This document shows positions 17,013 to 25,429 of a DNA stretch of 64,000 nucleotides, one piece after another. The notes under the pieces were generated by a model that saw nothing but the letters and a program-made list of their open reading frames with translations, searched no databases and was not told where the DNA came from. A program made the translations under genes and the position numbers. Origin of the DNA: Tessaracoccus timonensis (GTDB taxonomy: Bacteria > Actinomycetota > Actinomycetes > Propionibacteriales > Propionibacteriaceae); contig NZ_LT996886.1 of NCBI RefSeq assembly GCF_900343145.1, positions 806,001 through 870,000 on the forward strand. Reading direction: 5' to 3'. How positions within the stretch are numbered: the stretch's first letter is position 1; each line of letters starts with the position of its first letter.

Positions 17013-17044
17013 ACGAGGCGCTACCCGCTTGGGTGGCGCCTCGT
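17013..17044 (+). terminator. Rho-independent terminator after mscL
   Basis: 14-bp stem (ACGAGGCGCTACCC / GGGTGGCGCCTCGT, one G.U pair), 4-nt loop, then TTGTGTTTAT. It lies between convergent genes. Confidence 0.85.
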
Positions 17045-17053
17045 TTGTGTTTA

Positions 17054-17407
17054 TCAGCCCCAGTGCGGCGGACGGTCAGCGGCCAGGCGCCGCTCGTCGG
17101 CGTTCCAGGGGCGCTGGGCGGTCGCCGTCGGATGTAATCCGGTGAGCCCCAGGTGTGTCCGAAGGTGCATGAGCTTGGAATGAAAGGCGGCGAATCCGAT
17201 GTGCGCCACCGCGTCGGTGCGCACAGGAAAAGGCCACGGCTCGCCCGCATCCTGACGCTGCCGTCGCAAACTGGCTAGGCGGTTCGCATCCCAGCCCAGC
17301 CCGTCGAGCTGGCTGGCGATGCCCTCAATGTCTGCCGTTGTGAGGGGCAGCTCCTCGCCTGTCAGGGCGCGCCCTAGCTCGACGGCTACCTGGTCGGTGT
17401 CAGGCAC
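17054..17407 (-). CDS. Hypothetical protein downstream of UDP-glucose pyrophosphorylase
   Basis: I do not recognise this 117-residue protein. It is soluble and alpha-helical in appearance (TTADIEGIASQLDGLGWDANRLASLRRQRQDAG), with an Arg/Pro-rich C-terminus. The likely GTG start at 17407 overlaps the end of the upstream gene by 8 nt, suggesting translational coupling, but no ribosome site is visible. The frame is open to 17464. It may not be a real gene. Confidence 0.45.
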   Translation of the reverse strand: MPDTDQVAVELGRALTGEELPLTTADIEGIASQLDGLGWDANRLASLRRQRQDAGEPWPFPVRTDAVAHIGFAAFHSKLMHLRTHLGLTGLHPTATAQRPWNADERRLAADRPPHWG

Positions 17408-18779
17408 CGAGCGTGGCTTCGTCGTCGATCCGCCGCGCCTCACCCTCGTCAGGCAACGAAACATCGCCCACGACGGTGACCCCCCGGCCGAACGTCCAGT
17501 CGCCCTGCACCTCGAAGCGGGTAGCGCCCTTGAGTGACGGGGCGTGCGGGATGCGCTGCTCGAAGGCGTCGATCTTCTTATAGAAGTGCTTGTCGAGCGA
17601 GATTTCTGGCGAGCTGTCGGTTTGCGCGACGAGGTGCCCGGCGTCGTCGAGCTCGTACACGTCGGAGCGCAGCAGCAGGAGCTCGTTGGTGGTTTTCACG
17701 GGGAGGAAGCGGCTGCGGTCGACGCATATGGCGGTGGCCCCGTCGAACACTTCGATGGCGGCACCCATGGCGGATTCGATTTGAATGACGGGGGTGGAGC
17801 TGGCGTCGGTGGGGTCGACGGTCTTCTCATTGCGGATGAGTGGGAGGCCGAGCACCGAATTGCGCTCGACGAGGGCGTCGCGCAGGCGGACGAGATCGAA
17901 CCACAGGTTGTTGGTGTGGAAGAACGGGTGACGGTGCTCGTCGGTGAAGTAGTCCATTTCTTCCGGGGCGGTCTGCGCGGTGTCACGCAAGATGAGCTGC
18001 CCGTCGGATTTTCGGATGGCGAGATGGCCGCCCTTCTTGTCGTTGATGGTGCGGCGGCACAGTTCGGCGGCGTACGGCGCCCCGGAGTTCGCGAACCAAC
18101 CGGCGATGCGCGCGTCGGGAGCCGCACCGAGGTTGTCGCCGTTGGAGACGCAGGCGTAGCGGAAGCCGGCGTCGATGAGCTGGTCGAGCACGCCGGATCC
18201 TTGGAGGGCTGGGTAGAGATCGCCGTGGCCTGGCGGGCACCATTCCAGCGATGGGCCGGCGGGCCATTCGACGGGGGTGAAGTCGTCGGCGCGCAGCTTC
18301 GGCTCTTGGTTCTGGAGGAACGTGAGCGGGAGCCCGCTGGTGGGGAGCTCGGGGTATTTGGCGAGGTACTCGACGGTGTCGGCGTCGGTGCGGAAGCTCG
18401 TCATGAACAGCAGCGGGAGGCGCACGTCGTAGCGTTCGCGGGCTGAGAGCACCTGCTTGGCGATGAGGTCGAGGAAGTTCTCTCCGTCGCGCACTTCGAG
18501 GAGGGTTTTGGCGCGGTCGAGACCCATCGACGTGCCGAGCCCACCGTTGAGTTTGATGACGACGAGCTTGTCGAGCGCGGCGCGGGCGTCGTCGTCGCTG
18601 ATTTCTACGTCGTCAAGCATGGGAGGGTCGAGAAGCGGCGTGATGGAGTCTTCGCGGATGATGCCGGTGGCGCCGCTTTCGAGTTGCTTGTAGAAGTTGG
18701 AGAACACCTCGACGGCGGGCGCTGTGACCCCGGCGTCCTCCATCTTCCGACGTGCTGCTTCAAGCCCTTCTGTCGACAT
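17400..18779 (-). CDS. UTP--glucose-1-phosphate uridylyltransferase (eukaryotic UGP type)
   Basis: Makes UDP-glucose from UTP and glucose-1-phosphate for envelope glycans. It belongs to the UDPGP family of eukaryotic-like enzymes, not the bacterial GalU family: KLNGGLGTSMGLDRAKTLLEV is the UTP-binding loop, FLQNQEPKL and YACVSNGDNLGA line the site, and the C-terminal part looks like a beta-helix (VTVVGDVSL). 459 residues from ATG 18779, chosen because GAAGGGAAG lies just upstream of it; a second ATG 15 nt earlier has no site. In mycobacteria galU occupies the equivalent neighbourhood next to glp. Confidence 0.9.
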   Translation of the reverse strand: MSTEGLEAARRKMEDAGVTAPAVEVFSNFYKQLESGATGIIREDSITPLLDPPMLDDVEISDDDARAALDKLVVIKLNGGLGTSMGLDRAKTLLEVRDGENFLDLIAKQVLSARERYDVRLPLLFMTSFRTDADTVEYLAKYPELPTSGLPLTFLQNQEPKLRADDFTPVEWPAGPSLEWCPPGHGDLYPALQGSGVLDQLIDAGFRYACVSNGDNLGAAPDARIAGWFANSGAPYAAELCRRTINDKKGGHLAIRKSDGQLILRDTAQTAPEEMDYFTDEHRHPFFHTNNLWFDLVRLRDALVERNSVLGLPLIRNEKTVDPTDASSTPVIQIESAMGAAIEVFDGATAICVDRSRFLPVKTTNELLLLRSDVYELDDAGHLVAQTDSSPEISLDKHFYKKIDAFEQRIPHAPSLKGATRFEVQGDWTFGRGVTVVGDVSLPDEGEARRIDDEATLGA

Positions 18780-18856
18780 ACTGCTTCCCTTCATCGGCTA
18801 CGTCTCGATCCTAGCCGGGGCGACGGGTGGTCGACGGGCACCCCGCCCCGCCCGGC

Positions 18857-18912
18857 CATCGAGTAGGCCGCCCCTCGCCCATCGAGTAGGGCCGAAGGCC
18901 CGTATCGAGATG
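18857..18912. repeat. CGAGTAGG-type repeat units
   Basis: Two variants of the GGTTGAGTAG...CGTATCGA repeat on the left side of palindrome D1. With D1 and the next cluster they occupy most of the gene-free stretch 18780-19155. Confidence 0.8.
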
Positions 18913-18922
18913 CACCAAGTGA

Positions 18923-19006
18923 AAAACTTCAAAATCCGTACGCAGATTGACCAAACACCCCGAAATCGGGCCCTTCATCTCATCTGCGTACGGATTTTGA
19001 AGTTTT
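18923..19006. repeat. Palindromic element family D
   Basis: Perfect 25-bp arms (18923-18947 and 18982-19006; arm starts AAAACTTCAAAATCCG) around a 34-nt centre with CCCCGAAATCGGG in the middle. Only one copy is in the window. The layout matches families B and C. Confidence 0.88.
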
Positions 19007-19012
19007 GGTGTT

Positions 19013-19103
19013 GGGTTTCGATACGCGCCCTCCGGGCGCTACTCAACCACCGGTCCCCGTCCGGTTTCGACACGCCCGCTTCGCGGACGGCTCAACCACC
19101 TGG
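19013..19103. repeat. GGTTGAGTAG-type repeat cluster, inverted
   Basis: Two units in the GGTTTCGATACGC...CTACTCAACC orientation, the second diverged (GGTTTCGACACGC...GGCTCAACC). They face the units on the left of element D. Confidence 0.85.
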
Positions 19104-19155
19104 ACTGGCCGCGTCGAAACCGTCCTCGTCGAACACGCTAGAATGTCTAGCCGTT

Positions 19156-19229
19156 GACCTCGTAGCTCAGCTGGATAGAGCACCGCTCTCCTAAAGCGGG
19201 TGTCGTTGGTTCGAATCCAATCGGGGTCG
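19156..19229 (+). tRNA. tRNA-Arg (anticodon CCT)
   Basis: Complete cloverleaf. Acceptor GACCTCG pairs with CGGGGTC (one T.G pair); D-loop AGCTGGATAGA; anticodon stem CCGCT/AGCGG with loop CTCCTAA, anticodon CCT reading AGG; T-arm GTTGGTTCGAATCCAAT; discriminator G; CCA not encoded. No integrase or attachment-site duplication is seen beside it. Confidence 0.95.
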
Positions 19230-19231
19230 CA

Positions 19232-19269
19232 GACAAAGGGCCTAATCAAACGCGATTAGGCCCTTTGTC
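19232..19269 (+). terminator. Terminator after tRNA-Arg
   Basis: Perfect 16-bp stem (GACAAAGGGCCTAATC and complement) with loop AAACGC, three nt after the tRNA. Confidence 0.85.
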
Positions 19270-19335
19270 ATCCACCTACGACAGCCAGTTCAGTCCGCGG
19301 AGAGTCCGCAACAGCGCCGTCCGTCGTCTGCCTTG

Positions 19336-20679
19336 CTAGTGGTCTTCTAACTCGCTTCCGGCAGGGACAGACGCGGGGCTCGCGGGCTCCCACCTGGTGC
19401 CGCGCCACTTCGCGATGCCGCGCATCGCGTGGTAGATGCCGATCGCCGCGAACGAGCCCAGCGCGATCCCCTCGAACGTCATGTCGCCCGCCGTCCAGGT
19501 GAAGTTCGCGATCGCAATGATCATCGCGACGGCGGCGGTGTTGAGGTTGACGGGGTCGGAGAAGCTCACGCGGTTCTGTACCCAGATGCGCACGCCGAGC
19601 ATGCCGATCATGCCGTACAGCACCGTGGCCGCGCCGCCCAGCACACCCGCGGGGATTGTATTGATGAGCTGCCCGAACTTCGGCAGCAGCGAGAGCGCAA
19701 TCGCCATCAGCGCCGCGACGATGTAGGCAGCCGTCGAGTACACCTTCGTCGCCGCCATCACACCGATGTTCTCCGCGTACGTGGTCGTGCCGGAGCCACC
19801 GCCAGAGCCGGCGATCATCGTCGAGAGCCCGTCAGCGAACAGCGCCCGGCCGGTGACGTCGTCGAGCTCCTTCCCCGTCATCGCGGACACCGACTTCACG
19901 TGGCCAATGTTTTCCGCGACGAGCACCAGCACCACCGGCACGAACAGGCCGAGCAGCGTCACGTCGAACGCTGGTGCGTGGAACTCGGGCAGTCCTACCC
20001 AGCCGGCCTGCGAGATCGCGGAGAAGTCCACCTCGCCTCGGATCACCGCAGTCACATACCCGACGAGCACGCCGATCAGAATCGAGAGTCGGCCGACGAG
20101 CCCGCGGAAAAAGACCGTGGTAAACAAAATCGCCCCGATTGTGACTATTGCTGTCACCGGGGCGATTTTGACGTTGTTCCATGCGGCTGGTGCAAGGTTG
20201 AAACCAATCAGTGCAACGATCGAACCTGTCACCACTGGCGGCATCAGTTTGTCGATCCACCGGGCGCCAGCTATATGGACTATCACTCCGATGATCGCCA
20301 GCGCCGCACCAGTCGCGATGATGCCACCCTGCGCGAGTGAGGCCTTGTGTGGGTCGAGCACCGCGCCAGGTTCAGCGACGTAGCCCGTCACCGCCCCGAT
20401 GGGCGCGAGCAGCGCGAACGATGACCCGAGGTAGCTCGGCAGTCGCCCTGCGGTGATGAGAATGAACAGGATCGTTCCGATACCGGTGAAAAACAGCGTC
20501 GTCGCCGGGTTAAATCCTGTGATGAGTGGAACAAGGAACGTTGCACCGAACATCGCAACCACGTGCTGCGCGCCGATGCCGATGGTTTGCGGCCAGGCGA
20601 GACGCTCGTCAGGCTGCACCACCTCTCCAGTACTGATATGCCGCCCGTCCCCATGTAAGCGCCAGCCAAAACCTGCCAT
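19336..20679 (-). CDS. uraA: Uracil/xanthine permease (NCS2 family)
   Basis: Nucleobase:proton symporter, most like uracil permeases, about 12-14 membrane segments. Family signature regions: AQHVVAMFGATFLVPLITGFNPATTLFFTGIGT at the N-terminus, the substrate-region glutamate in VLVAENIGHV, and SGGGSGTTTYAENIGVMAATKVYS around residues 270-300. 447 residues from ATG 20679, set by a GAGGAGGG ribosome site 3 nt upstream; the longer frame to 20784 enters a palindromic element. The final specificity (uracil versus xanthine) is inferred from the closer match to UraA. Confidence 0.9.
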   Translation of the reverse strand: MAGFGWRLHGDGRHISTGEVVQPDERLAWPQTIGIGAQHVVAMFGATFLVPLITGFNPATTLFFTGIGTILFILITAGRLPSYLGSSFALLAPIGAVTGYVAEPGAVLDPHKASLAQGGIIATGAALAIIGVIVHIAGARWIDKLMPPVVTGSIVALIGFNLAPAAWNNVKIAPVTAIVTIGAILFTTVFFRGLVGRLSILIGVLVGYVTAVIRGEVDFSAISQAGWVGLPEFHAPAFDVTLLGLFVPVVLVLVAENIGHVKSVSAMTGKELDDVTGRALFADGLSTMIAGSGGGSGTTTYAENIGVMAATKVYSTAAYIVAALMAIALSLLPKFGQLINTIPAGVLGGAATVLYGMIGMLGVRIWVQNRVSFSDPVNLNTAAVAMIIAIANFTWTAGDMTFEGIALGSFAAIGIYHAMRGIAKWRGTRWEPASPASVPAGSELEDH

Positions 20680-20767
20680 ATGCCCTCCTCGGCTTGTAGA
20701 CCGGGGGACAGTGTAGACGCCGCCGGCCCGCGACGCGAATCGCGACACGGCGGGGGCCACAAAAAAG

Positions 20768-20843
20768 TGACCGTTATCCTCCACGAGAAGCTTGCAAACC
20801 GCCGATTTCGGAGAAATCTGTCAGGCGTGGAGGATAACGGTCA
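20768..20843. repeat. Palindromic element family B, copy B1
   Basis: Perfect 18-bp arms TGACCGTTATCCTCCACG (20768-20785; complement 20826-20843) around a 40-nt centre containing CCGATTTCGG. Copy B2 at 47265-47340 has identical arms, a 40-nt centre and the same AGAAGCTT and CAGG at the centre's edges. Confidence 0.95.
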
Positions 20844-20858
20844 TTCAGGCACAGAGCG

Positions 20859-21869
20859 CTACGCGAGCGAGCCGTAGGTGGACTTCACCTGCTCCAACGC
20901 GCTCACGTATCCGGCGCGCTCGTACCGCGCGGCATCGACGTCAGCAGGCACGGCCATCATGCCGCGCGCCTGCTCGAGGGTGAGCGAGTGCGCACCGAGC
21001 CAGGATTCCAGTCCGGCAACAAGCGTGGCCGCATACCCCGCACCATGACGCACGAGTGCCGACGTCGTCATCACCACGTCCGCACCGGCCAGGATGTACT
21101 TCACCACATCCTCAGCTTTCTCGACACCCGTGGTGGCGGCGAGCGATGCCTTCACCTTGTCGCGCAGAATGGCAATCCACGTCCTCGGCAGCTTCGCCTC
21201 ACCCGGCTGCGACAAGCTAATCCCCGACGTCACTTCCATCCGCTCGATATCGATATCCGGCTGCAGGAAGCGGTTGAACAGCACCAGGCCATCGGCACCC
21301 GCCTCGTCGAGGCGCACGCACATATTGCCCACCGATGAAAAGTACGGGCTCATTTTCACCGCGACGGGGATGTTCAGCGTCTCCTTGACCGCAGCGACGA
21401 TCTCCAGGTGCCGCTCCTCCACTTGCGCCCCGGTTGCGGTGAGATCACCCGGAACCAAGTAGATGTTCAGCTCCAGCGCCGACGCCCCCGCATCTTCCAG
21501 CCGCTTCGCGGTCTGCGTCCAGGCGCCCACCGACGAGCCGTTCAGCGACGCGATCACCGGCACCTCCGACACCTTCGCTGCGCCCTCGATCAGCTCCAGG
21601 TACTTGCGGGAAGGGTCGAACTCCTCCACCACCATCGACGGGAAGAACGACGTGGCTTCGCCAAACATGTCATCGAATTCCTCGGCTTCGGCGGTCACAC
21701 GCTCGGCCTCGCGGCGCAGCTGCTCCTCGAATAGGGAGTACACGACGACGGCGCCAACACCCCCGTCGCCAAGCTCGCGGATACCGTCGACGGTCTGGCT
21801 CAGCGGCCCAGCGGAGGCGACCACCGGGTTGCGGAGCGTCAGCCCCATGTAGTTGGTTTCGAGATTCAT
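20859..21869 (-). CDS. Dihydroorotate dehydrogenase-like flavoprotein of the PFOR operon
   Basis: TIM-barrel FMN protein of the dihydroorotate-dehydrogenase superfamily, 336 residues from ATG 21869 (overlaps the nifJ stop, ATGA). Flavin-site features are visible (NPVVASAGPLSQT, VIASLNG, IPVAVKMSPYFSS, GADGLVLFNRF). The active-site SCPN-type segment carrying the class 1 catalytic base is absent; the equivalent stretch reads LELNIYLVP. This is the DHODH-like subfamily often linked to nifJ, so it probably does not make orotate. Its substrate is unknown; electron transfer with the PFOR system is an inference from the operon. Confidence 0.82.
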   Translation of the reverse strand: MNLETNYMGLTLRNPVVASAGPLSQTVDGIRELGDGGVGAVVVYSLFEEQLRREAERVTAEAEEFDDMFGEATSFFPSMVVEEFDPSRKYLELIEGAAKVSEVPVIASLNGSSVGAWTQTAKRLEDAGASALELNIYLVPGDLTATGAQVEERHLEIVAAVKETLNIPVAVKMSPYFSSVGNMCVRLDEAGADGLVLFNRFLQPDIDIERMEVTSGISLSQPGEAKLPRTWIAILRDKVKASLAATTGVEKAEDVVKYILAGADVVMTTSALVRHGAGYAATLVAGLESWLGAHSLTLEQARGMMAVPADVDAARYERAGYVSALEQVKSTYGSLA

Positions 21870-24800
21870 GAGTGCTCCCTCGTATCTTCTGCGAAATCTT
21901 CCGACTCCGCCGCAGCTCGCTGTTCGTATTCTCTCCACCGACGATCCACGTGCGCCTGGGCGAGTTCCAGCAGGCGCTCCGCTTCGTCGGGGCGGGCCAC
22001 CTTCAGCGCTTTAAACCGGATCTCGCGCGAGTGATAATCGTCGAGAGTCAGGCGCGGGCGCGGCGAATCGAGCAGGAACGGGTTGCCGCCCTGGTCGCGG
22101 ATCACCGGGTTGTAGCGCATGAGCGGCCAGTGGCCCGAGTTCACGGCCTTGTACTGCTGGTCGAGGCCGTTGCGCAGGTCGTAGCCGTGGGCGATGCAGT
22201 GGCTGTAGGCGATGATGAGGCTCGGCCCGTCGTATGCCTCGGCCTCGCGGAACGCCTTGAGTGTTTGCTGTGGGTCAGCACCCAGCGCCACCCTCGCGAC
22301 GTACACCGTGCCGTAGGCGGTGGCCTGCAGCGCGAGGTCCTTCTTGTAGGTGACCTTGCCACCGGAGGCGAACTTCGCGACGGCACCGAGCGGCGTCGAC
22401 TTGGACGCCTGGCCGCCGGTGTTCGAGTACACCTCCGTATCCAGCACGAGCACGTTGATGTTGCGCCCGGATGCGAGCACGTGGTCGAGGCCGCCCGAGC
22501 CGATGTCGTAGGCCCAGCCGTCGCCGCCGACGATCCACACGGAGCGTCGCAGCAGGTGGTCGGCGACGCTCAGCAGGTCGCGCGCTTCGGGTCCATCCAT
22601 GTCGACGAGGATGTCCATCAGGCGCTCCACCCGCTCGCGCTGCGCGACGAGATCAGAGCTGTCGAGCTGTTCGTTGGCGAGGATCGCGTCGACGAGTTCG
22701 TCGTCGCCAATCTCCGATCGCAGCTCCTCCAGACGCGTGCGCGCCAGGTTGGCGTGCACGTCGGCAGCCAGCCGCATGCCGAGCCCGAACTCGGCGTTGT
22801 CTTCGAACAGCGAGTTCGACCAGGCCGGGCCGCGTCCGTGCGCGTTCTTCGCCCATGGTGTGGTGGGCAGGTTGCCGCCGTAGATGGACGAGCAGCCGGT
22901 GGCGTTGGCCACCATGAGGCGGTCGCCGAACAGCTGCGTCATGAGCTTCAGGTACGGCGTCTCGCCGCAGCCCGAGCAAGCGCCGGAGAACTCGAACAGT
23001 GGCTCCAGGAACTGGGTGCCGCGCACGGTGCCGAAGTCGACGCGCTCGCGGGCGTTCATGGGGATCTGCTCGAAGAACTTCACGGCCTCGCGCTCGGCGG
23101 TGCGGTCGAGCTTGGGCTCGAGGTTGATGGCGCGACGGTGTGGCTGGTCGATCGGTTTCACCGGGCACGCCTCGACGCACAACCCGCAGCCGGTGCAGTC
23201 CTCGGCGTACACCTGGAGGGTGTAGTTCGTGTCCGGCAACCCGGCGGCGTTGAGCGGCGCGGTGAGGAACCCGTCGGGTGCCCCCTCGGCAGCCTCGGTG
23301 GGGTACGACTTGGCGCGCAGCACACCGTGCGGGCAGACGAACGCGCAGTTGCCGCACTGGATGCAGGCCTCGTTGTCCCACACGGCGATGATGTCGGAGA
23401 TGTTGCGCTTCTCGTACTTCGTGGTGCCAGACGGGTACGAGCCGTCGATGGGCAGGGCGGAGACGGGCAGGTGCTCCCCGCGGTCGGCGAGCATTTCGGC
23501 GGTGACGGTGCGCACGAACTCGGGCGCGTCGTCGGGTACTGGCGCCAGCATGCTGTGCCCCGACGCCCCGCCTGGCGTCACCTCGAACATGTGCTCCAGC
23601 GACGCGTCCACCGCGACGTGGTTCTTGCGCACGATCTCGGCGGACTTGCGCATGTACGTCTTGGTGATGGAGTCCTTGATGGCCTTGATGGCCTCGTCGC
23701 GCGGCAGCACGCCGGAGATAGCGAAGAAGCAGGTCTGCAGGATGGTGTTGGTGCGCGACCCGAGCCCGACGCTACGCGCGACGGTGCCCGCGTCGACGGC
23801 ATACACCTTGAGGCCGAGCTCCTTGATGCGCTCCTGCACCGGCTCCGGGAGGTGGTCCCAGGTGGCATCGCCATGCGGCGAGTTGATGAGGAACGTGGCG
23901 CCCGGCTTGGCGAACTGCAGGACGTCGACGCGTTCCAGGATCGACCAGTGGTGGCAGCCGATGAAGCCGGCCTGCCCGACGAGGTACGGCGCCTGGATGG
24001 GGTTGGGGCCGAACCTCAGATGCGAGACGGTGCGCGAGCCGGACTTCTTCGAGTCGTAGACGAAGTAGCCCTGCGCGAAGGTGTTGTCGCGGTGCCCAAG
24101 AATCTTGATGGTGTTCTTGTTGGCGCCGACGGTGCCATCGGAGCCCATGCCGTAGAAGACGGCGGCGAGCGTGTCGGGGTCGGCCAGGTTGAACGACGTG
24201 TCGTAGTCCAGTGAGAGGTGGGTGACGTCGTCGTTGATACCGACGGTGAACCGCGGCTTCGGATCGTCCTTGGCCAGCTCGTCGAAGCACGCCTTCGCCA
24301 TGGCGGGCGTGAACTCCTTGCTCGACAGGCCGTAGCGGCCGCCGATCATGCGAGGCAGCACCTCGCGCTGACCGTTCGCGACGGATTCCGCCAGCGCCGA
24401 CGACACGTCGAGGAACAGCGGTTCGCCGGCGGCGCCGGGCTCCTTGGTGCGGTCGAGCACGGCGACCTTGCGCACGGTGGCGGGGATGGCGTCGAGCAGC
24501 TGTTCGACGGGCAGCGGGCGGTACAGGCGGATGAACACCACGCCCACCTTCTCGCCGTTGGCGTTGAGGTGGTCGACCACCGGCAGGAGGGTTTCGTAGC
24601 CGGAGCCCATCACGACGATCACGCGGTCGGCGTCGTCGGCGCCGTGGTATTCGACGAGGCGGTACTGGCGTCCGGTGATGCCGGCCAGCTCGTCCATCGC
24701 GGATTGCACGATGCCGGGCACCGCGTTGTAGAACGGGTTGGCGGTCTCGCGCGACTGGAAGTAGGTGTCGGGGTTCTGCGCAGTGCCGCGGATGAACGGG

Positions 24801-25429
24801 TGCGCCGGGCTGAGGGCGCGCCTGCGGTGTTCGAGCACCAGCTCGTTGGGCACGAAAGCGCGCAGTTCGTCGTCGGAGATCTTGGTGAGCGTGTTGAGCT
24901 CGTGCGAGGTGCGGAACCCGTCGAAGAAGTGCACGAACGGCACGCGCGCCTCGAGCGTGGCGCGGTGCGCGATGGCGGCCATATCGTGCGCTTCCTGAAC
25001 ACTCGCGGAGCTGAGCATGGCGACGCCGGTCTGGCGCACGGCCATGACGTCCTGGTGGTCGCCGAAGATGCTGAGGCCCTGCGTGGCCAGGGAGCGCGCG
25101 GCGACGTGGAACACCGTCGACGTGAGCTCTCCCGCGATGCGGTACATGTTCGGGATCATCAGCAACAGGCCTTGCGAGGCCGTGAACGTCGTCGAGAGCG
25201 CACCGCCTTGGAGGGCGCCGTGCATCGTGCCCGCGGCGCCGCCTTCCGACTGCATCTCGATCACCGTCGGGACGGTGCCGTAGACGTTCTTGCGGTTGCG
25301 TGCCGACCACTCGTCGGCGAGCTCCGCCATCGTCGACGACGGCGTGATGGGGTAGATGGAGCACAGTTCGCTCAGTCGGTAGGCGACGTCGGCCGCCGCC
25401 TCGTTACCGTCGATGATTGCCTTGGTCAT
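21866..25429 (-). CDS. nifJ: Pyruvate:ferredoxin (flavodoxin) oxidoreductase
   Basis: Single-chain PFOR of 1,187 residues, the usual size. It oxidises pyruvate with CoA to acetyl-CoA and CO2, reducing ferredoxin or flavodoxin. Domains in order: pyruvate-binding N-terminal region (YPITPSSTMAELADEW near residue 25), transketolase-like middle, a ferredoxin domain with two [4Fe-4S] motifs (CIQCGNCAFVCPHG and CTGCGLCVEACPVKP, about 690-760), the proximal cluster cysteines (CSGCGETPY, later ATGCSSIYG) and the ThDP site beginning GDGWAYDIGSGGLDHV. Oxygen-sensitive enzymes of this kind suggest an anaerobic or facultative life. It overlaps the upstream oxidoreductase gene by one base. Confidence 0.96.
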   Translation of the reverse strand: MTKAIIDGNEAAADVAYRLSELCSIYPITPSSTMAELADEWSARNRKNVYGTVPTVIEMQSEGGAAGTMHGALQGGALSTTFTASQGLLLMIPNMYRIAGELTSTVFHVAARSLATQGLSIFGDHQDVMAVRQTGVAMLSSASVQEAHDMAAIAHRATLEARVPFVHFFDGFRTSHELNTLTKISDDELRAFVPNELVLEHRRRALSPAHPFIRGTAQNPDTYFQSRETANPFYNAVPGIVQSAMDELAGITGRQYRLVEYHGADDADRVIVVMGSGYETLLPVVDHLNANGEKVGVVFIRLYRPLPVEQLLDAIPATVRKVAVLDRTKEPGAAGEPLFLDVSSALAESVANGQREVLPRMIGGRYGLSSKEFTPAMAKACFDELAKDDPKPRFTVGINDDVTHLSLDYDTSFNLADPDTLAAVFYGMGSDGTVGANKNTIKILGHRDNTFAQGYFVYDSKKSGSRTVSHLRFGPNPIQAPYLVGQAGFIGCHHWSILERVDVLQFAKPGATFLINSPHGDATWDHLPEPVQERIKELGLKVYAVDAGTVARSVGLGSRTNTILQTCFFAISGVLPRDEAIKAIKDSITKTYMRKSAEIVRKNHVAVDASLEHMFEVTPGGASGHSMLAPVPDDAPEFVRTVTAEMLADRGEHLPVSALPIDGSYPSGTTKYEKRNISDIIAVWDNEACIQCGNCAFVCPHGVLRAKSYPTEAAEGAPDGFLTAPLNAAGLPDTNYTLQVYAEDCTGCGLCVEACPVKPIDQPHRRAINLEPKLDRTAEREAVKFFEQIPMNARERVDFGTVRGTQFLEPLFEFSGACSGCGETPYLKLMTQLFGDRLMVANATGCSSIYGGNLPTTPWAKNAHGRGPAWSNSLFEDNAEFGLGMRLAADVHANLARTRLEELRSEIGDDELVDAILANEQLDSSDLVAQRERVERLMDILVDMDGPEARDLLSVADHLLRRSVWIVGGDGWAYDIGSGGLDHVLASGRNINVLVLDTEVYSNTGGQASKSTPLGAVAKFASGGKVTYKKDLALQATAYGTVYVARVALGADPQQTLKAFREAEAYDGPSLIIAYSHCIAHGYDLRNGLDQQYKAVNSGHWPLMRYNPVIRDQGGNPFLLDSPRPRLTLDDYHSREIRFKALKVARPDEAERLLELAQAHVDRRWREYEQRAAAESEDFAEDTREHS

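Noticed and set aside
19156-19229. tRNA-Arg as an attachment site for an integrated element
   Set aside because: No integrase gene, no duplicated tRNA 3' end and ordinary metabolic genes on both sides.
20844-20858. Orotate-producing dihydroorotate dehydrogenase (pyrD) for the gene ending at 20859
   Set aside because: The adjacent uracil permease makes this tempting, but the catalytic-base segment is missing and the gene is translationally coupled to nifJ.
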